Positions 1 through 7,445 of a DNA stretch of 12,982 nucleotides are shown piece by piece. Below the pieces are notes generated by a model, which was not told the origin of the DNA, made no database searches, and saw only the letters and a program-made list of their open reading frames with translations. This stretch comes from CAZYYO01 sp964650965 (GTDB lineage Bacteria; Bacillota; Clostridia; Lachnospirales; Lachnospiraceae). The position numbers and the translations under genes are program-made. The stretch spans positions 1-12,982 of the forward strand of contig CAZYYO010000065.1 in the NCBI GenBank assembly GCA_964650965.1, read 5' to 3'. Each line of letters begins with the position of its first letter. Within the stretch, counting starts at the first letter, position 1.

Positions 1-35
1 ATTACCACACCACCACAACTGATTGCTTCGATCAT
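1..35 (-). CDS. 5' end of a probable NUDIX hydrolase (partial)
   Basis: Only the first 11 codons are inside the window; the gene runs off the left edge. They read MIEAISCGGVV. This matches the usual opening strand of clostridial NUDIX hydrolases, where a short S-x-G-G-V-V segment precedes the first beta strand. The diagnostic NUDIX box (G-x5-E-x7-R-E-U-x-E-E) lies outside, so the family call rests on the N-terminus alone. The start is well fixed: AGGAGG sits at 43-48, seven bases before the ATG at 35. A separate promoter candidate lies just upstream, so the gene need not depend on read-through from the PBP gene. Substrate unknown. Confidence 0.6.
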   Translation of the reverse strand, partial: MIEAISCGGVV

Positions 36-73
36 TGCAATACCTCCTGATGTGGTGTAAAAAAACTAAATTC

Positions 74-102
74 AGTATAAACTATTTTACCTCAGGGTGC
101 AA
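74..102 (-). promoter_or_regulatory. Sigma-A-type promoter candidate for the NUDIX gene
   Basis: On the minus strand, TTGCAC (97-102) and TATACT (74-79) are separated by exactly 17 bases. The -10 matches the consensus at five of six positions, the -35 only at three. Transcription would start near 67, giving a leader of about 30 nt before the ATG at 35. It sits between the PBP stop codon at 111 and the NUDIX start, the right place for an independent promoter. No intrinsic terminator is visible between the two genes. Confidence 0.5.
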
Positions 103-110
103 GATGGGGC

Positions 111-1622
111 TTATTGAAAATATGTGTCAAAAATCGACTTTGCCAAAGGTACTGCATGCTTGCTTCCGCTTCCGGCACCTTCCATAATCACTGCAACTGC
201 AATTTCTCTTCCATTAGCATCATTGGCATATCCAACAAACCAGGAATGATTATCGTCCTTATTGGAATTATATTCTGCGGTACCTGTCTTACCATAAGCA
301 GTGTACACATCTGATTTTAAAGCTTTTCCCGTTCCGTCTGTTACCACGTATCTCATAAACTCCTGCATAAGTGATGCGTCTTGTTCTGACATAAGCTTTC
401 CAGCAGAGGAGGCAGAAAAGGCTTTCACCTGGTCTCCTGCGGCATTACTGGTATGGTCTATGACATAGGGCTTCATCAATTGTCCATTATTTGCAATGGT
501 TCCTGCCAGCATGGCCATGTGAAGAGGTGTAACTAATGTCTCTCCCTGACCTATGGCTGTCTGCATTACCAGATTGCTGTTAGATTCTCCGTTCAGCTTA
601 AAGCTGCTGGCCTTGGTATTACTAAAAGCGGTTGGCAGTGTTTTATTAAATAACAGCTGTTCACACAGCTTATTCATTCGATTTGCATCCAGAGACAGAC
701 CAATATTTGCAAAAGCACTGTTGCAGGAATTTCCAAAGGCCTGATAAATATTCTCTGTGCCATGTACGCTGCCGTTATAGCAATGAATCTCTGAGGAGCC
801 ATTGGAATAAGCACCATTACACTGGAAGGAATAATTATTATAATCCGGATTCTCCTGAAGATATTCTAATAAGGTAACCATCTTAAAGGTAGAGCCTGGT
901 GGGTATAGTCCCTGGGTGGCTCGATTTAATAAAACGGTGTCGGTAGAATCCTCTGCTGTGTAGCTGGACCAGTTTAATGCAATAGAATTTGGGTCATAAT
1001 CCGGTTTGGATACCATGGCAAGAACCTTTCCAGTGGAAGGCTCTAACACCACAACAGCACCATCATAATTTCCAAGACCATCATAGGCAGCCTGTTGCAG
1101 TCCAAGGTCTAAGGTAGTGATTACATTATCTCCCTGGCTCTTCTTCCCCTGGAGCTCATTGGCGAACTTCTCCAGGAAGAAAATATGGGAACGAAGTAGA
1201 TTAAAGTTGGCATCCAGCTCCACTCCTGCCATTCCATTGGAGGAATATCCCAGCACGTGAGCAAAGGTACGTCCATAAGGGTACACACGGGTCTCTGTAC
1301 CATCCTCCGCCACCTGGGTACTGCCTAATACGGTACCATCACTGGCTTGAATCTCTCCACGAATGACACTGTTAGACAGAGATGCTAATCTGGCATTGTA
1401 TGGGCTGTTAATGAAATCCTCGCTTTTGACTGCCATAAAGTACACAAAATAACCTGCAAGGAAAATAAACATGGCAAGGAAAACATAGGTAACTATAGCG
1501 AACTCCTTATTACGAGAGGTCTTTACCGCTGTTTTCTTCCGGGTCTTCTTTTTAGAAGAACCGTTGAAATCCATAACATCAATTTCATCTATGGGATGGT
1601 TATCTTTTTTTACCTGCTTCAT
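111..1622 (-). CDS. Small class B penicillin-binding protein (D,D-transpeptidase, PbpA-like)
   Basis: Peptidoglycan transpeptidase that cross-links stem peptides outside the membrane, probably as partner of the SEDS glycosyltransferase encoded just before it. The 503-residue protein has a basic cytoplasmic tail of about 40 residues, one transmembrane helix (about 41-64), a short N-terminal module and a transpeptidase domain. All three catalytic motifs are intact: STFK at 244-247 (nucleophile S244), SCN at 299-301 and KTGT at 445-448. The length (about 500) and the missing PASTA repeats resemble actinobacterial PbpA rather than the 650-750-residue FtsI/PBP2 proteins. I chose the ATG at 1622 because AAGGAG lies six bases before it; an in-frame ATG at 1637 has only a purine run placed too close. 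The gene overlaps the SEDS gene by 23 nt. Division or elongation role cannot be decided from sequence. Confidence 0.93.
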   Translation of the reverse strand: MKQVKKDNHPIDEIDVMDFNGSSKKKTRKKTAVKTSRNKEFAIVTYVFLAMFIFLAGYFVYFMAVKSEDFINSPYNARLASLSNSVIRGEIQASDGTVLGSTQVAEDGTETRVYPYGRTFAHVLGYSSNGMAGVELDANFNLLRSHIFFLEKFANELQGKKSQGDNVITTLDLGLQQAAYDGLGNYDGAVVVLEPSTGKVLAMVSKPDYDPNSIALNWSSYTAEDSTDTVLLNRATQGLYPPGSTFKMVTLLEYLQENPDYNNYSFQCNGAYSNGSSEIHCYNGSVHGTENIYQAFGNSCNSAFANIGLSLDANRMNKLCEQLLFNKTLPTAFSNTKASSFKLNGESNSNLVMQTAIGQGETLVTPLHMAMLAGTIANNGQLMKPYVIDHTSNAAGDQVKAFSASSAGKLMSEQDASLMQEFMRYVVTDGTGKALKSDVYTAYGKTGTAEYNSNKDDNHSWFVGYANDANGREIAVAVIMEGAGSGSKHAVPLAKSIFDTYFQ

Positions 1623-2934
1623 TTCTTTCTCCTTCATCCACCTTCATAACATACAGTCCTTGAATAATTGCAAATAAAATCATGGTACTAAGCAGGGAGC
1701 TTCCTCCATAGCTTACCAAAGGAAGGGTTACTCCTGTAGACGGAATAAACTTGGTTACGCCTCCTAAGGTTAGAAATACCTGTATTCCATAGACGGTTCC
1801 CAGCCCTAAGGCAATTAATTTATAGAATTGATCCTTAATCTGCATTGCAATATTAAAAAACATTAAAAAGCAGCTGATACATACAAAAATCAGGCAAAGT
1901 GCAAACACACCCCCCATTTCCTCCGAAATTGCAGAGAATACAAAATCCTGGGCAACTACCGGAATCTTGGTTGGCATTCCCTGATACAAGCCGGAGCCAA
2001 ACCATCCTCCGGTACCAATGGCAAAGAGAGACTGGCAAATCTGGTAGCCTTCATCATCTGCCACACTTAAGGGATTCTGCCAGGCAAGTACACGAATCCG
2101 CACATGACTAAAGAGAAAATAAGCCAGAACAGACGCCACTGCCCCGCATCCCAATCCCAAAAACATATATGCCGGCTGTTTGGTGGCAACGTACAGCATA
2201 ACCAGATAGGTAATCAGGAAAATAAAGGCACCGCCTAAATCTTTGGAGGCAACCAGAATCAATACATGTACCGCTGCAATGATTGTGGTCTTAACCACAT
2301 GGGTAAATTCCGTAGAACGATACAGCATACAGGCTACGAAAAATACAAATAATATTTTAATAAATTCCGAGGGCTGAATAGAAACCGGTCCTAAGGAAAT
2401 ATTCAGCTTGGCACCATACACCGTAGAGCCTGCAGCAGCAACTACACCCAGCCCTGCAATTCCAACAATAGCATAAAGCCAGGTCAGCTTCTCCCACACC
2501 TTTAATTTATGTATAATAGCAGGAATAAAGCAGCTGATTACCATGGCAGCAACAGCAATGATAAACTGCTTCACTGCTTTATCTAAATCTAATCTGCTTA
2601 GAATAATAAAGCTGATTGCCAGCAGCATGCACATATTATTTACTAAGGATTTGGAAGCATTCTTATAAATGTGCTTATAAATAAATAAGGTTGCCATAAA
2701 GAAAATAACTTCCATAAGATACAGACCAATCAGGCGAATATCCCAGGTAACCAGAAACATTACCAAATAGGAATTAAATAAAATGCCATACATTAAAGCC
2801 GTCTGCTTACCATACAGCCGATTTTGTCGTTTTTCTGATATATTGTTTTTCAAGGCTGCAAAGCAATCATAGGTATAAATTGCAAACATGAAAATGATGG
2901 TAAAACGTGATGCATTTACAATTAAATTAACCAC
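1600..2934 (-). CDS. SEDS-family peptidoglycan glycosyltransferase (FtsW/RodA/SpoVE)
   Basis: Integral membrane glycan polymerase that uses lipid II and pairs with a class B PBP. The core shows the family hallmarks: SIQPSEFIKI (185-194), KDLGGAF (231-237), QDFVFSAISEEMG (329-341), which carries the conserved extracellular-loop Asp (D330) held to be catalytic, and the C-terminal PSTGVTLPLVSYGGSS block (398-413). At 444 residues it is longer than a plain SEDS core: about 100 residues with roughly three extra hydrophobic segments (about 10-28, 47-65, 68-88) precede what I read as the usual first helix near 100. The start is GTG at 2934, not ATG: its first bases overlap the U32 stop (TAGTG), and GAGGAG lies eight bases upstream, which also argues for coupled translation. 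RodA, FtsW and SpoVE cannot be told apart here, so no symbol is given. Confidence 0.93.
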   Translation of the reverse strand: MVNLIVNASRFTIIFMFAIYTYDCFAALKNNISEKRQNRLYGKQTALMYGILFNSYLVMFLVTWDIRLIGLYLMEVIFFMATLFIYKHIYKNASKSLVNNMCMLLAISFIILSRLDLDKAVKQFIIAVAAMVISCFIPAIIHKLKVWEKLTWLYAIVGIAGLGVVAAAGSTVYGAKLNISLGPVSIQPSEFIKILFVFFVACMLYRSTEFTHVVKTTIIAAVHVLILVASKDLGGAFIFLITYLVMLYVATKQPAYMFLGLGCGAVASVLAYFLFSHVRIRVLAWQNPLSVADDEGYQICQSLFAIGTGGWFGSGLYQGMPTKIPVVAQDFVFSAISEEMGGVFALCLIFVCISCFLMFFNIAMQIKDQFYKLIALGLGTVYGIQVFLTLGGVTKFIPSTGVTLPLVSYGGSSLLSTMILFAIIQGLYVMKVDEGERNEAGKKR

Positions 2935-5156
2935 TATTGTACTCCTCTTTTAAAATGACCACGGGTATATCCTTGGGAGATATCCACCGTGCTATCCTTT
3001 CCTTCTATAAATACCTGGCGAAATTCTTCTAATACCTGGTGGGTCTCCTTCTTGGATTCCAGAGTGAAATCAAGACGCAGCTGTCTAACACCTAAGCTGT
3101 CAATTTCCGATTTATTGGATATCAAGCTGGTAATGACACTATTATATATAACATTGTAGCAATATGCACATACATTTTTTACTGGGAACTGATTTCCAAA
3201 GCGATCCTTTAAGAAAAGGTGCTGCTCACATTGATCACAATACTGACAATTCTTGTGCATACAGTTGGCACATACCATCACAGGAGTTCTTCCATACACT
3301 ACAAAGGAAGCATCCCTATGATCTAAATGAAACAGCTCCTTGTAATTTAATTCCACCGGCATGGTAATGCGATGATATCCCAGATTGCGAAATGCTTCTA
3401 TTCCCTTGTTGGAGTATGTGTACATGCGGTAGTTAAGTATCATCTTCTCCTTAGGATAATCCATGCTCTCCAAAAATCCCATGGCATCAAAGGAATGTAT
3501 TATCACATAAGCAACCTGGGATGAAAACAGCTCCTCTTGATGAGCTAATACATAGGTTCTTGCCTGCTCTCTGAAAATAATGGGAAAATTCAGTACCAGC
3601 TTCTTGTGATACTTGTGAAAGCCTTCACAAATTTCCGTCTGGTTCTTAAGATACATGGGAAGCTCTATGGCAATGGCTGTGATATAATCTGTGGTAAGGC
3701 AAGCCGCCAGCTGCTCCATGGTCTCTACTGTGGCAAGAACATCATGTGCTTCCCCAGCTTCCCTCACTTCTCTTATTTCCTCTGCTTCCTGTGCTTTGGT
3801 CTTAGCTGCATATTCACTGCCTGCCGGCATATAGATATAATCCAAGGCCTGCCGCGGCTGCATAGCTTTGTCTAGAAGCTGCTGCTGTATCTCTGACAAA
3901 GCCTCTCTTCGCATTTCATTGATTTGGTTCACAGGAAGAAAAACCTGGGAATCCAAGGTAAGCTCCAGCTGTTCAAAGGTAAAGCTGGTTCCACCGGTTT
4001 TGCTTAATTTGCTTCGCACCATATCATGGCTTGCCGGCTGCTTTATGGCATGGCCAACCACATCTCCGGTAACCTGTGCTGCAATGTTGGGCTCATCTGC
4101 CTTATATACCCAAAAGGAAAGAGGCTTCCCCTTCTGTGCCGTTAGAAAGCCATGCAGCTTAATCTTTGGCTCCGGCAGGGATAATTCTGGTGTATCAACC
4201 TTCTTATGAGAAGGCTCCTGGAAGGTAATCATATCCTTTCCATTTTGGTGATAGTAATATTTATTGGTAAATCCACAGCGATTGCCCAAATCATAAATCT
4301 TCTTATCATCTGCAGAAGATACCTGGAAATGTTCCTTTCCCCTTTCCAAATATAAATCCACATATTTACGATATAAGGATACCACACCGGCAGCATAGGA
4401 CAGCTGCTTCATTCTGCCCTCAATCTTAAGGGAATACACACCACTTTCAGAAAGAGCAGGAATATCATGGAGACCACACAGATCCTTAGGGCTTAACACA
4501 TAAGGGCCGGGTGTGGCAATCGACTGTCCTTGTTCATCTAATACCTGATAGGGCAGACGGCAAGGCTGAGCACAACGACCACGGTTACCACTTCTTCCCC
4601 CAATTAGACTGCTCATAAGACACTGACCAGAATAGGATACACATAGAGCTCCATGAACGAAGGTTTCTATTTCTACATGGCTTCTTTCATACATTTTAGA
4701 GATTTCCTCTAAGGAGATTTCTCTGGAGGTTACAATGCGGCTTGCCCCCTGGTGCATAAGAAAGTCTGCCCCCTCCTGATTGGTAACGGTCATTTGGGTA
4801 CTGGCATGAATCGCAAGCATGGGAAAATATTCCTTCACAAACTGAAATACTCCAAAATCCTGTACAATCACTGCATCTAAGCCTGCTTCATAATAAAATT
4901 TCAGATAATCATACAGCTTATGATCCATTTCAGTATTCTTAAGCAATGTATTTAAGGTAAGATATGCCCTTCTTCCGTGTAAATGAGCATAGCGAATGGC
5001 TTCTGCTCCTTCCTCCATTGTAAAATTCTTGGCAAAAGCTCTGGCTCCAAATTGATTGCCACCAAAATAGACGGCATCTGCTCCTGCATTTACCACTGCC
5101 TTGAAAATCTCTAAATTACCTGCGGGAGATAAAACCTCCAAACCTCTATCACTCAT
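2934..5156 (-). CDS. U32 peptidase-family protein with DUF3656-like middle (RlhA/TrhP-type RNA hydroxylation)
   Basis: Long U32-family protein (740 residues). Members once called collagenase-like peptidases include E. coli RlhA (23S rRNA C2501) and TrhP (tRNA U34), which are needed for RNA hydroxylation; RlhA-type proteins carry DUF3656. The N-terminal barrel opens with LEVLSPAGNLE and holds the U32 signature around ETFVHGALC with cysteines at 172, 179, 195 and 199. A DUF3656-like region spans roughly 325-430. The last 250 residues form a second U32-like segment ending in a cysteine cluster (629, 632, 637, 640, 643, 663, 666). I start at the ATG at 5156, where TAGGTGAT, matching the 3' half of the anti-Shine-Dalgarno site, lies about four bases upstream; ATG 5162 and GTG 5165 are alternatives. 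A GC-rich hairpin lies just upstream. Protease activity is doubtful; rRNA or tRNA as substrate is undecided. Confidence 0.88.
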   Translation of the reverse strand: MSDRGLEVLSPAGNLEIFKAVVNAGADAVYFGGNQFGARAFAKNFTMEEGAEAIRYAHLHGRRAYLTLNTLLKNTEMDHKLYDYLKFYYEAGLDAVIVQDFGVFQFVKEYFPMLAIHASTQMTVTNQEGADFLMHQGASRIVTSREISLEEISKMYERSHVEIETFVHGALCVSYSGQCLMSSLIGGRSGNRGRCAQPCRLPYQVLDEQGQSIATPGPYVLSPKDLCGLHDIPALSESGVYSLKIEGRMKQLSYAAGVVSLYRKYVDLYLERGKEHFQVSSADDKKIYDLGNRCGFTNKYYYHQNGKDMITFQEPSHKKVDTPELSLPEPKIKLHGFLTAQKGKPLSFWVYKADEPNIAAQVTGDVVGHAIKQPASHDMVRSKLSKTGGTSFTFEQLELTLDSQVFLPVNQINEMRREALSEIQQQLLDKAMQPRQALDYIYMPAGSEYAAKTKAQEAEEIREVREAGEAHDVLATVETMEQLAACLTTDYITAIAIELPMYLKNQTEICEGFHKYHKKLVLNFPIIFREQARTYVLAHQEELFSSQVAYVIIHSFDAMGFLESMDYPKEKMILNYRMYTYSNKGIEAFRNLGYHRITMPVELNYKELFHLDHRDASFVVYGRTPVMVCANCMHKNCQYCDQCEQHLFLKDRFGNQFPVKNVCAYCYNVIYNSVITSLISNKSEIDSLGVRQLRLDFTLESKKETHQVLEEFRQVFIEGKDSTVDISQGYTRGHFKRGVQ

Positions 5157-5172
5157 TTTCATCACCTAAATA

Positions 5173-5195
5173 GGGGACAGCAAAATACTGTCCCC
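5173..5195 (-). terminator. GC-rich hairpin between zapA and the U32 gene (weak terminator or attenuator)
   Basis: A perfect 8-bp stem, GGGGACAG with CTGTCCCC, closes a 7-nt loop. On the minus strand it is followed by TATTTAGG rather than a solid U-run, so it would be a leaky terminator at best. The ribosome binding site of the U32 gene begins about five bases after the stem. It may therefore lower transcription into the U32-SEDS-PBP genes, protect a processed 3' end of the zapA message, or affect ribosome access. The structure is plain in the sequence; its role is inferred. Confidence 0.5.
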
Positions 5196-5209
5196 CACAT
5201 TTCTTCTAA

Positions 5210-5638
5210 TTATAAACTACTGTCCGCAGAACCTAGAAGGGCATCCTCTAAGGAAGCTTCTAGCTTCGCCTTATGTAAAAGAAGCTCTTTATTCTCTTCT
5301 TCTAACTTCTTCATATCTTCCTGCATACTTTCCACTTTAATCTGATTGGAAATCAAATCATGCTTCAGCTCGTAGATTTCCTTCTCCCTTTGCTCCAGGT
5401 CAGATTCAAATTTCTCAATCTGTTCCTTTGCTTTAAAGAAATCGTCTGCAATATTTAACTCTAAAAGCGTTGATTTGGTATCAGCAGAAAATCTGCGGAA
5501 CTCCTCAATCTCATTAAACTCATTTAACTTATTATTAATATATGTGGCTACCTTCTGAAGATATTCTTCTTCCTCGTAACCGCTTAAGGTATATACTTTA
5601 CCGCCAATAATTACTTCAGCACTCTTCTTCGCTGACAT
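5210..5638 (-). CDS. zapA: Cell division protein ZapA, long coiled-coil form
   Basis: Small cytoplasmic protein that binds FtsZ and promotes bundling of the Z ring. Residues 5-45 form the ZapA head (AEVIIGGKVYTLSG, then a helix with YLQKVATYINNKLNE). From about 60 to 132 the chain is a charged heptad-like coiled coil. At 142 residues it is much longer than B. subtilis ZapA (about 85), all of the excess being coiled coil. I chose the ATG at 5638, which has GGAGG eight bases upstream; the in-frame ATG at 5653 overlaps that very site and would have no good one of its own. It has its own promoter in the gap after ruvB. Its place ahead of a SEDS/PBP pair fits a division role. Confidence 0.88.
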   Translation of the reverse strand: MSAKKSAEVIIGGKVYTLSGYEEEEYLQKVATYINNKLNEFNEIEEFRRFSADTKSTLLELNIADDFFKAKEQIEKFESDLEQREKEIYELKHDLISNQIKVESMQEDMKKLEEENKELLLHKAKLEASLEDALLGSADSSL

Positions 5639-5664
5639 GAATTCATCCTCCATATGCAGGTCAT

Positions 5665-5688
5665 GGTGTGTTCCTATGAAACACCACC
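5665..5688 (-). repeat. Inverted repeat in the zapA 5' leader
   Basis: On the minus strand the leader reads GGTGGTGTT, a 7-nt loop TCATAGG, then AACACACC. GGT plus GTGTT pair with AACAC plus ACC, leaving one bulged G, so eight base pairs form. The hairpin lies about 30-50 nt after the predicted transcription start and about 26 nt before the zapA ATG, leaving the GGAGG site free. It could be an RNA stability or control element, or a protein-binding palindrome. Chance is possible. Confidence 0.4.
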
Positions 5689-5717
5689 GATTTTATCCGT
5701 ACTTAAATTTATACTCT

Positions 5718-5747
5718 AGTATAGCATACAATCCCTAAGATTCACAA
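5718..5747 (-). promoter_or_regulatory. Promoter for zapA (extended -10)
   Basis: On the minus strand, TTGTGA (5742-5747) and TATACT (5718-5723) are 18 bases apart, and the -10 is preceded by TGC, giving the extended -10 form TGNTATACT. Transcription would begin near 5711, about 70 nt before the zapA ATG. It lies in the only sizeable gap (136 nt) between genes from proB down to the PBP gene, so it probably starts a zapA-U32-SEDS-PBP transcript. Confidence 0.62.
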
Positions 5748-5770
5748 GAAAATATGTGGTTTCTTTGTGA
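5742..5770 (-). repeat. Inverted repeat after ruvB, overlapping the zapA -35 box
   Basis: On the minus strand TCACAA, a bulged A and GAAA pair with TTTC and TTGTGA around an 8-nt loop, ten base pairs in all. It begins four bases after the ruvB stop codon, the usual place for a terminator, but no U-run follows and the stem is AT-rich. Its downstream arm contains the -35 hexamer of the zapA promoter. It could therefore be an operator, or a weak 3' end for the ruvAB message. Confidence 0.45.
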
Positions 5771-5774
5771 AATT

Positions 5775-6776
5775 CTATTGTGGTCTTGAAATTTGAAAAT
5801 GTTCATATGCCATATCTGTAGCCACTCGTCCTTTAGGCGTGCGGTTGATGAGACCATTTTTAACAAGATAAGGTTCATATACCTCTTCAATGGTGCCGCT
5901 GTCTTCTCCAATAGCTGCCGCCAAGGTGTCTAGACCCACCGGTCCTCCTGCAAATTTTTCCATAATGGTTAATATGATATTTCTGTCATTTACGTCCAGC
6001 CCCAGCTTGTCTACCTCTAATAAATCTAAGGCAGTTCCTGCCACCTCTTTGGTAATCACACCATCATATCGTACCTGGGCGAAATCACGAATCCGCTTTA
6101 ACAGACGATTAGCAAGTCTTGGGGTTCCTCTGGAACGTCTTGCCAGCTCGTAGGCACCTTCTTCGTCAATGACCACATCCAGCTTTCTGGCAGATTGAAT
6201 AATAATGGTCTGTAATTCCTCTGGGGTATAGAATTCCAGATGGTGAACCACTCCAAAACGATCCCGTAAGGGTGCCGATAATAAACCGGCTCTTGTAGTA
6301 GCACCTACTAAGGTAAACTTAGGCAAGTCCAGTCGTATGGATCTGGCCGTCTGTCCCTTCCCAATCATAATGTCAATGGCATAATCCTCCATTGCAGGAT
6401 ACAGCACCTCTTCCACCTGTCGGTTCAGTCGATGAATTTCATCTACAAATAACAGATCTCCTTCCGCAAGATTGCTAAGAATTGCTGCCATTTCTCCCGG
6501 CTTTGCAATGGCAGGTCCGGAAGTAACCTTCACATGAACCCCCATTTCGTTAGCAATAATTCCAGCCAATGTGGTCTTACCAAGTCCTGGAGGACCATAA
6601 AAAAGCACATGGTCCAAAGGCTCCTGCCGCTGTTTGGCCGCTTCAATATATACTTTTAAATTGCTTTTCGCTTTTTCCTGCCCAATGTATTCGTCTAGTG
6701 TCTGCGGTCTAAGACTTTTCTCTGTCTTCACATCCTCCTGAAGTACCTGGGTGGTAATTACCCTGCGTTCTGCCAT
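5775..6776 (-). CDS. ruvB: Holliday junction branch migration ATPase RuvB
   Basis: AAA+ motor that forms hexameric rings on DNA beside RuvA and drives branch migration of Holliday junctions in recombinational repair. The 333 residues are a normal full length. Walker A is GPPGLGKT (61-68), Walker B ends in DEIH (112-115), sensor 1 is GATTRAG (158-164), the arginine-finger segment is RDRFG (171-175), and the sensor 2 region is RGTPRLANRLL (216-226). The C-terminal winged-helix domain ends with a typical TPKGRVAT turn. The ATG at 6776 is preceded by AAGGAG at a nine-base spacing. The gene starts 16 nt after ruvA, so the two are surely co-transcribed. No ruvC is in the window. Confidence 0.98.
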   Translation of the reverse strand: MAERRVITTQVLQEDVKTEKSLRPQTLDEYIGQEKAKSNLKVYIEAAKQRQEPLDHVLFYGPPGLGKTTLAGIIANEMGVHVKVTSGPAIAKPGEMAAILSNLAEGDLLFVDEIHRLNRQVEEVLYPAMEDYAIDIMIGKGQTARSIRLDLPKFTLVGATTRAGLLSAPLRDRFGVVHHLEFYTPEELQTIIIQSARKLDVVIDEEGAYELARRSRGTPRLANRLLKRIRDFAQVRYDGVITKEVAGTALDLLEVDKLGLDVNDRNIILTIMEKFAGGPVGLDTLAAAIGEDSGTIEEVYEPYLVKNGLINRTPKGRVATDMAYEHFQISRPQ

Positions 6777-6792
6777 TGTTGTGTGCTCCTTC

Positions 6793-7401
6793 TTATAAGA
6801 AAGACATTCTCTTCAAGGTTTCCTTTAACAAAGCCTCAACATCCATGTCTTCTGTAATATCAATATCGCTCATTGCCTTTAAGCTTTCCCCACTGGAATA
6901 GCCTAAAGCAGTCAGTGCATCTAATGCTTCATTCTTTATGCTGTTACTTCCCGGATTTGCATTGGAAATATTTTGTGATTTTGTTTCAAAGGCCTGAAGC
7001 AAATCAATTTTATCCTTTAAATCAAGAATGACACGCTGTGCTGTCTTACTGCCAATACCAGGAGCCTGAGATATAGCCTTGGCATCATCTCCCAGGATAG
7101 CAAAGCGAAGGTCATCTGCAGATAGGACACTTAGAATTGCCAAGGCTCCCTTAGGACCGATTCCATTTACCCCAATTAATAATTTAAACAGTTCTAATTC
7201 ATCCTTGGAGGAAAAACCAAATAAGGTCATGGAATCTTCCTTCACATTCAGATAGGTAAATATCTTAATCTGTGCTCCCACCATAGGCAGCTGGTCAATG
7301 ACACAGCCTGGGACAAAAATCTGATATCCAATGCCCTGGTTATCAATAACAATAAGATTCTCCTGGATTTCTACCAGTTCCCCTTTAATATATGAATACA
7401 T
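6793..7401 (-). CDS. ruvA: Holliday junction DNA-binding protein RuvA
   Basis: Tetrameric protein that holds the four-way junction in an open square and loads RuvB. The 202 residues contain an N-terminal OB-fold (1 to about 63) with the acidic pin E55-D56 before the MTLFGF strand, two helix-hairpin-helix motifs (NGIGPKGALAIL at 79-90 and APGIGSKTAQRVILDL at 113-128), a flexible linker (about 140-155), and the C-terminal three-helix domain III that contacts RuvB. The ATG at 7401 has AGAGAGG nine bases upstream. A 44-nt gap separates it from the Gx-type gene before it. In that gap I see only half of a LexA-like site, so SOS control is not supported. Confidence 0.97.
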   Translation of the reverse strand: MYSYIKGELVEIQENLIVIDNQGIGYQIFVPGCVIDQLPMVGAQIKIFTYLNVKEDSMTLFGFSSKDELELFKLLIGVNGIGPKGALAILSVLSADDLRFAILGDDAKAISQAPGIGSKTAQRVILDLKDKIDLLQAFETKSQNISNANPGSNSIKNEALDALTALGYSSGESLKAMSDIDITEDMDVEALLKETLKRMSFL

Positions 7402-7445
7402 TTACATATTCCTCTCTCTTCTTAAAATAGCCTGTGTTCGGTTAC

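Noticed and set aside
36..110. Terminator between the PBP and NUDIX genes
   Set aside because: There is a T-run on the minus strand near 58-64, but only a weak AT-rich pairing (GTAAAA with TTTTAC) spans it, with the promoter in between; no compact stem-loop precedes the T-run.
5613..5664. A 16-codon ORF starting in the zapA leader and overlapping the zapA start out of frame
   Set aside because: It has an AGGA nearby, but that sits in the loop of the leader hairpin, the peptide has no recognisable pattern, and zapA has a much better site. Likely chance.
7421..7442. Possible LexA/SOS box upstream of ruvA
   Set aside because: Only one half (CGAAC on the minus strand) fits the Gram-positive LexA pattern; the second half reads GCTA instead of GTTC.
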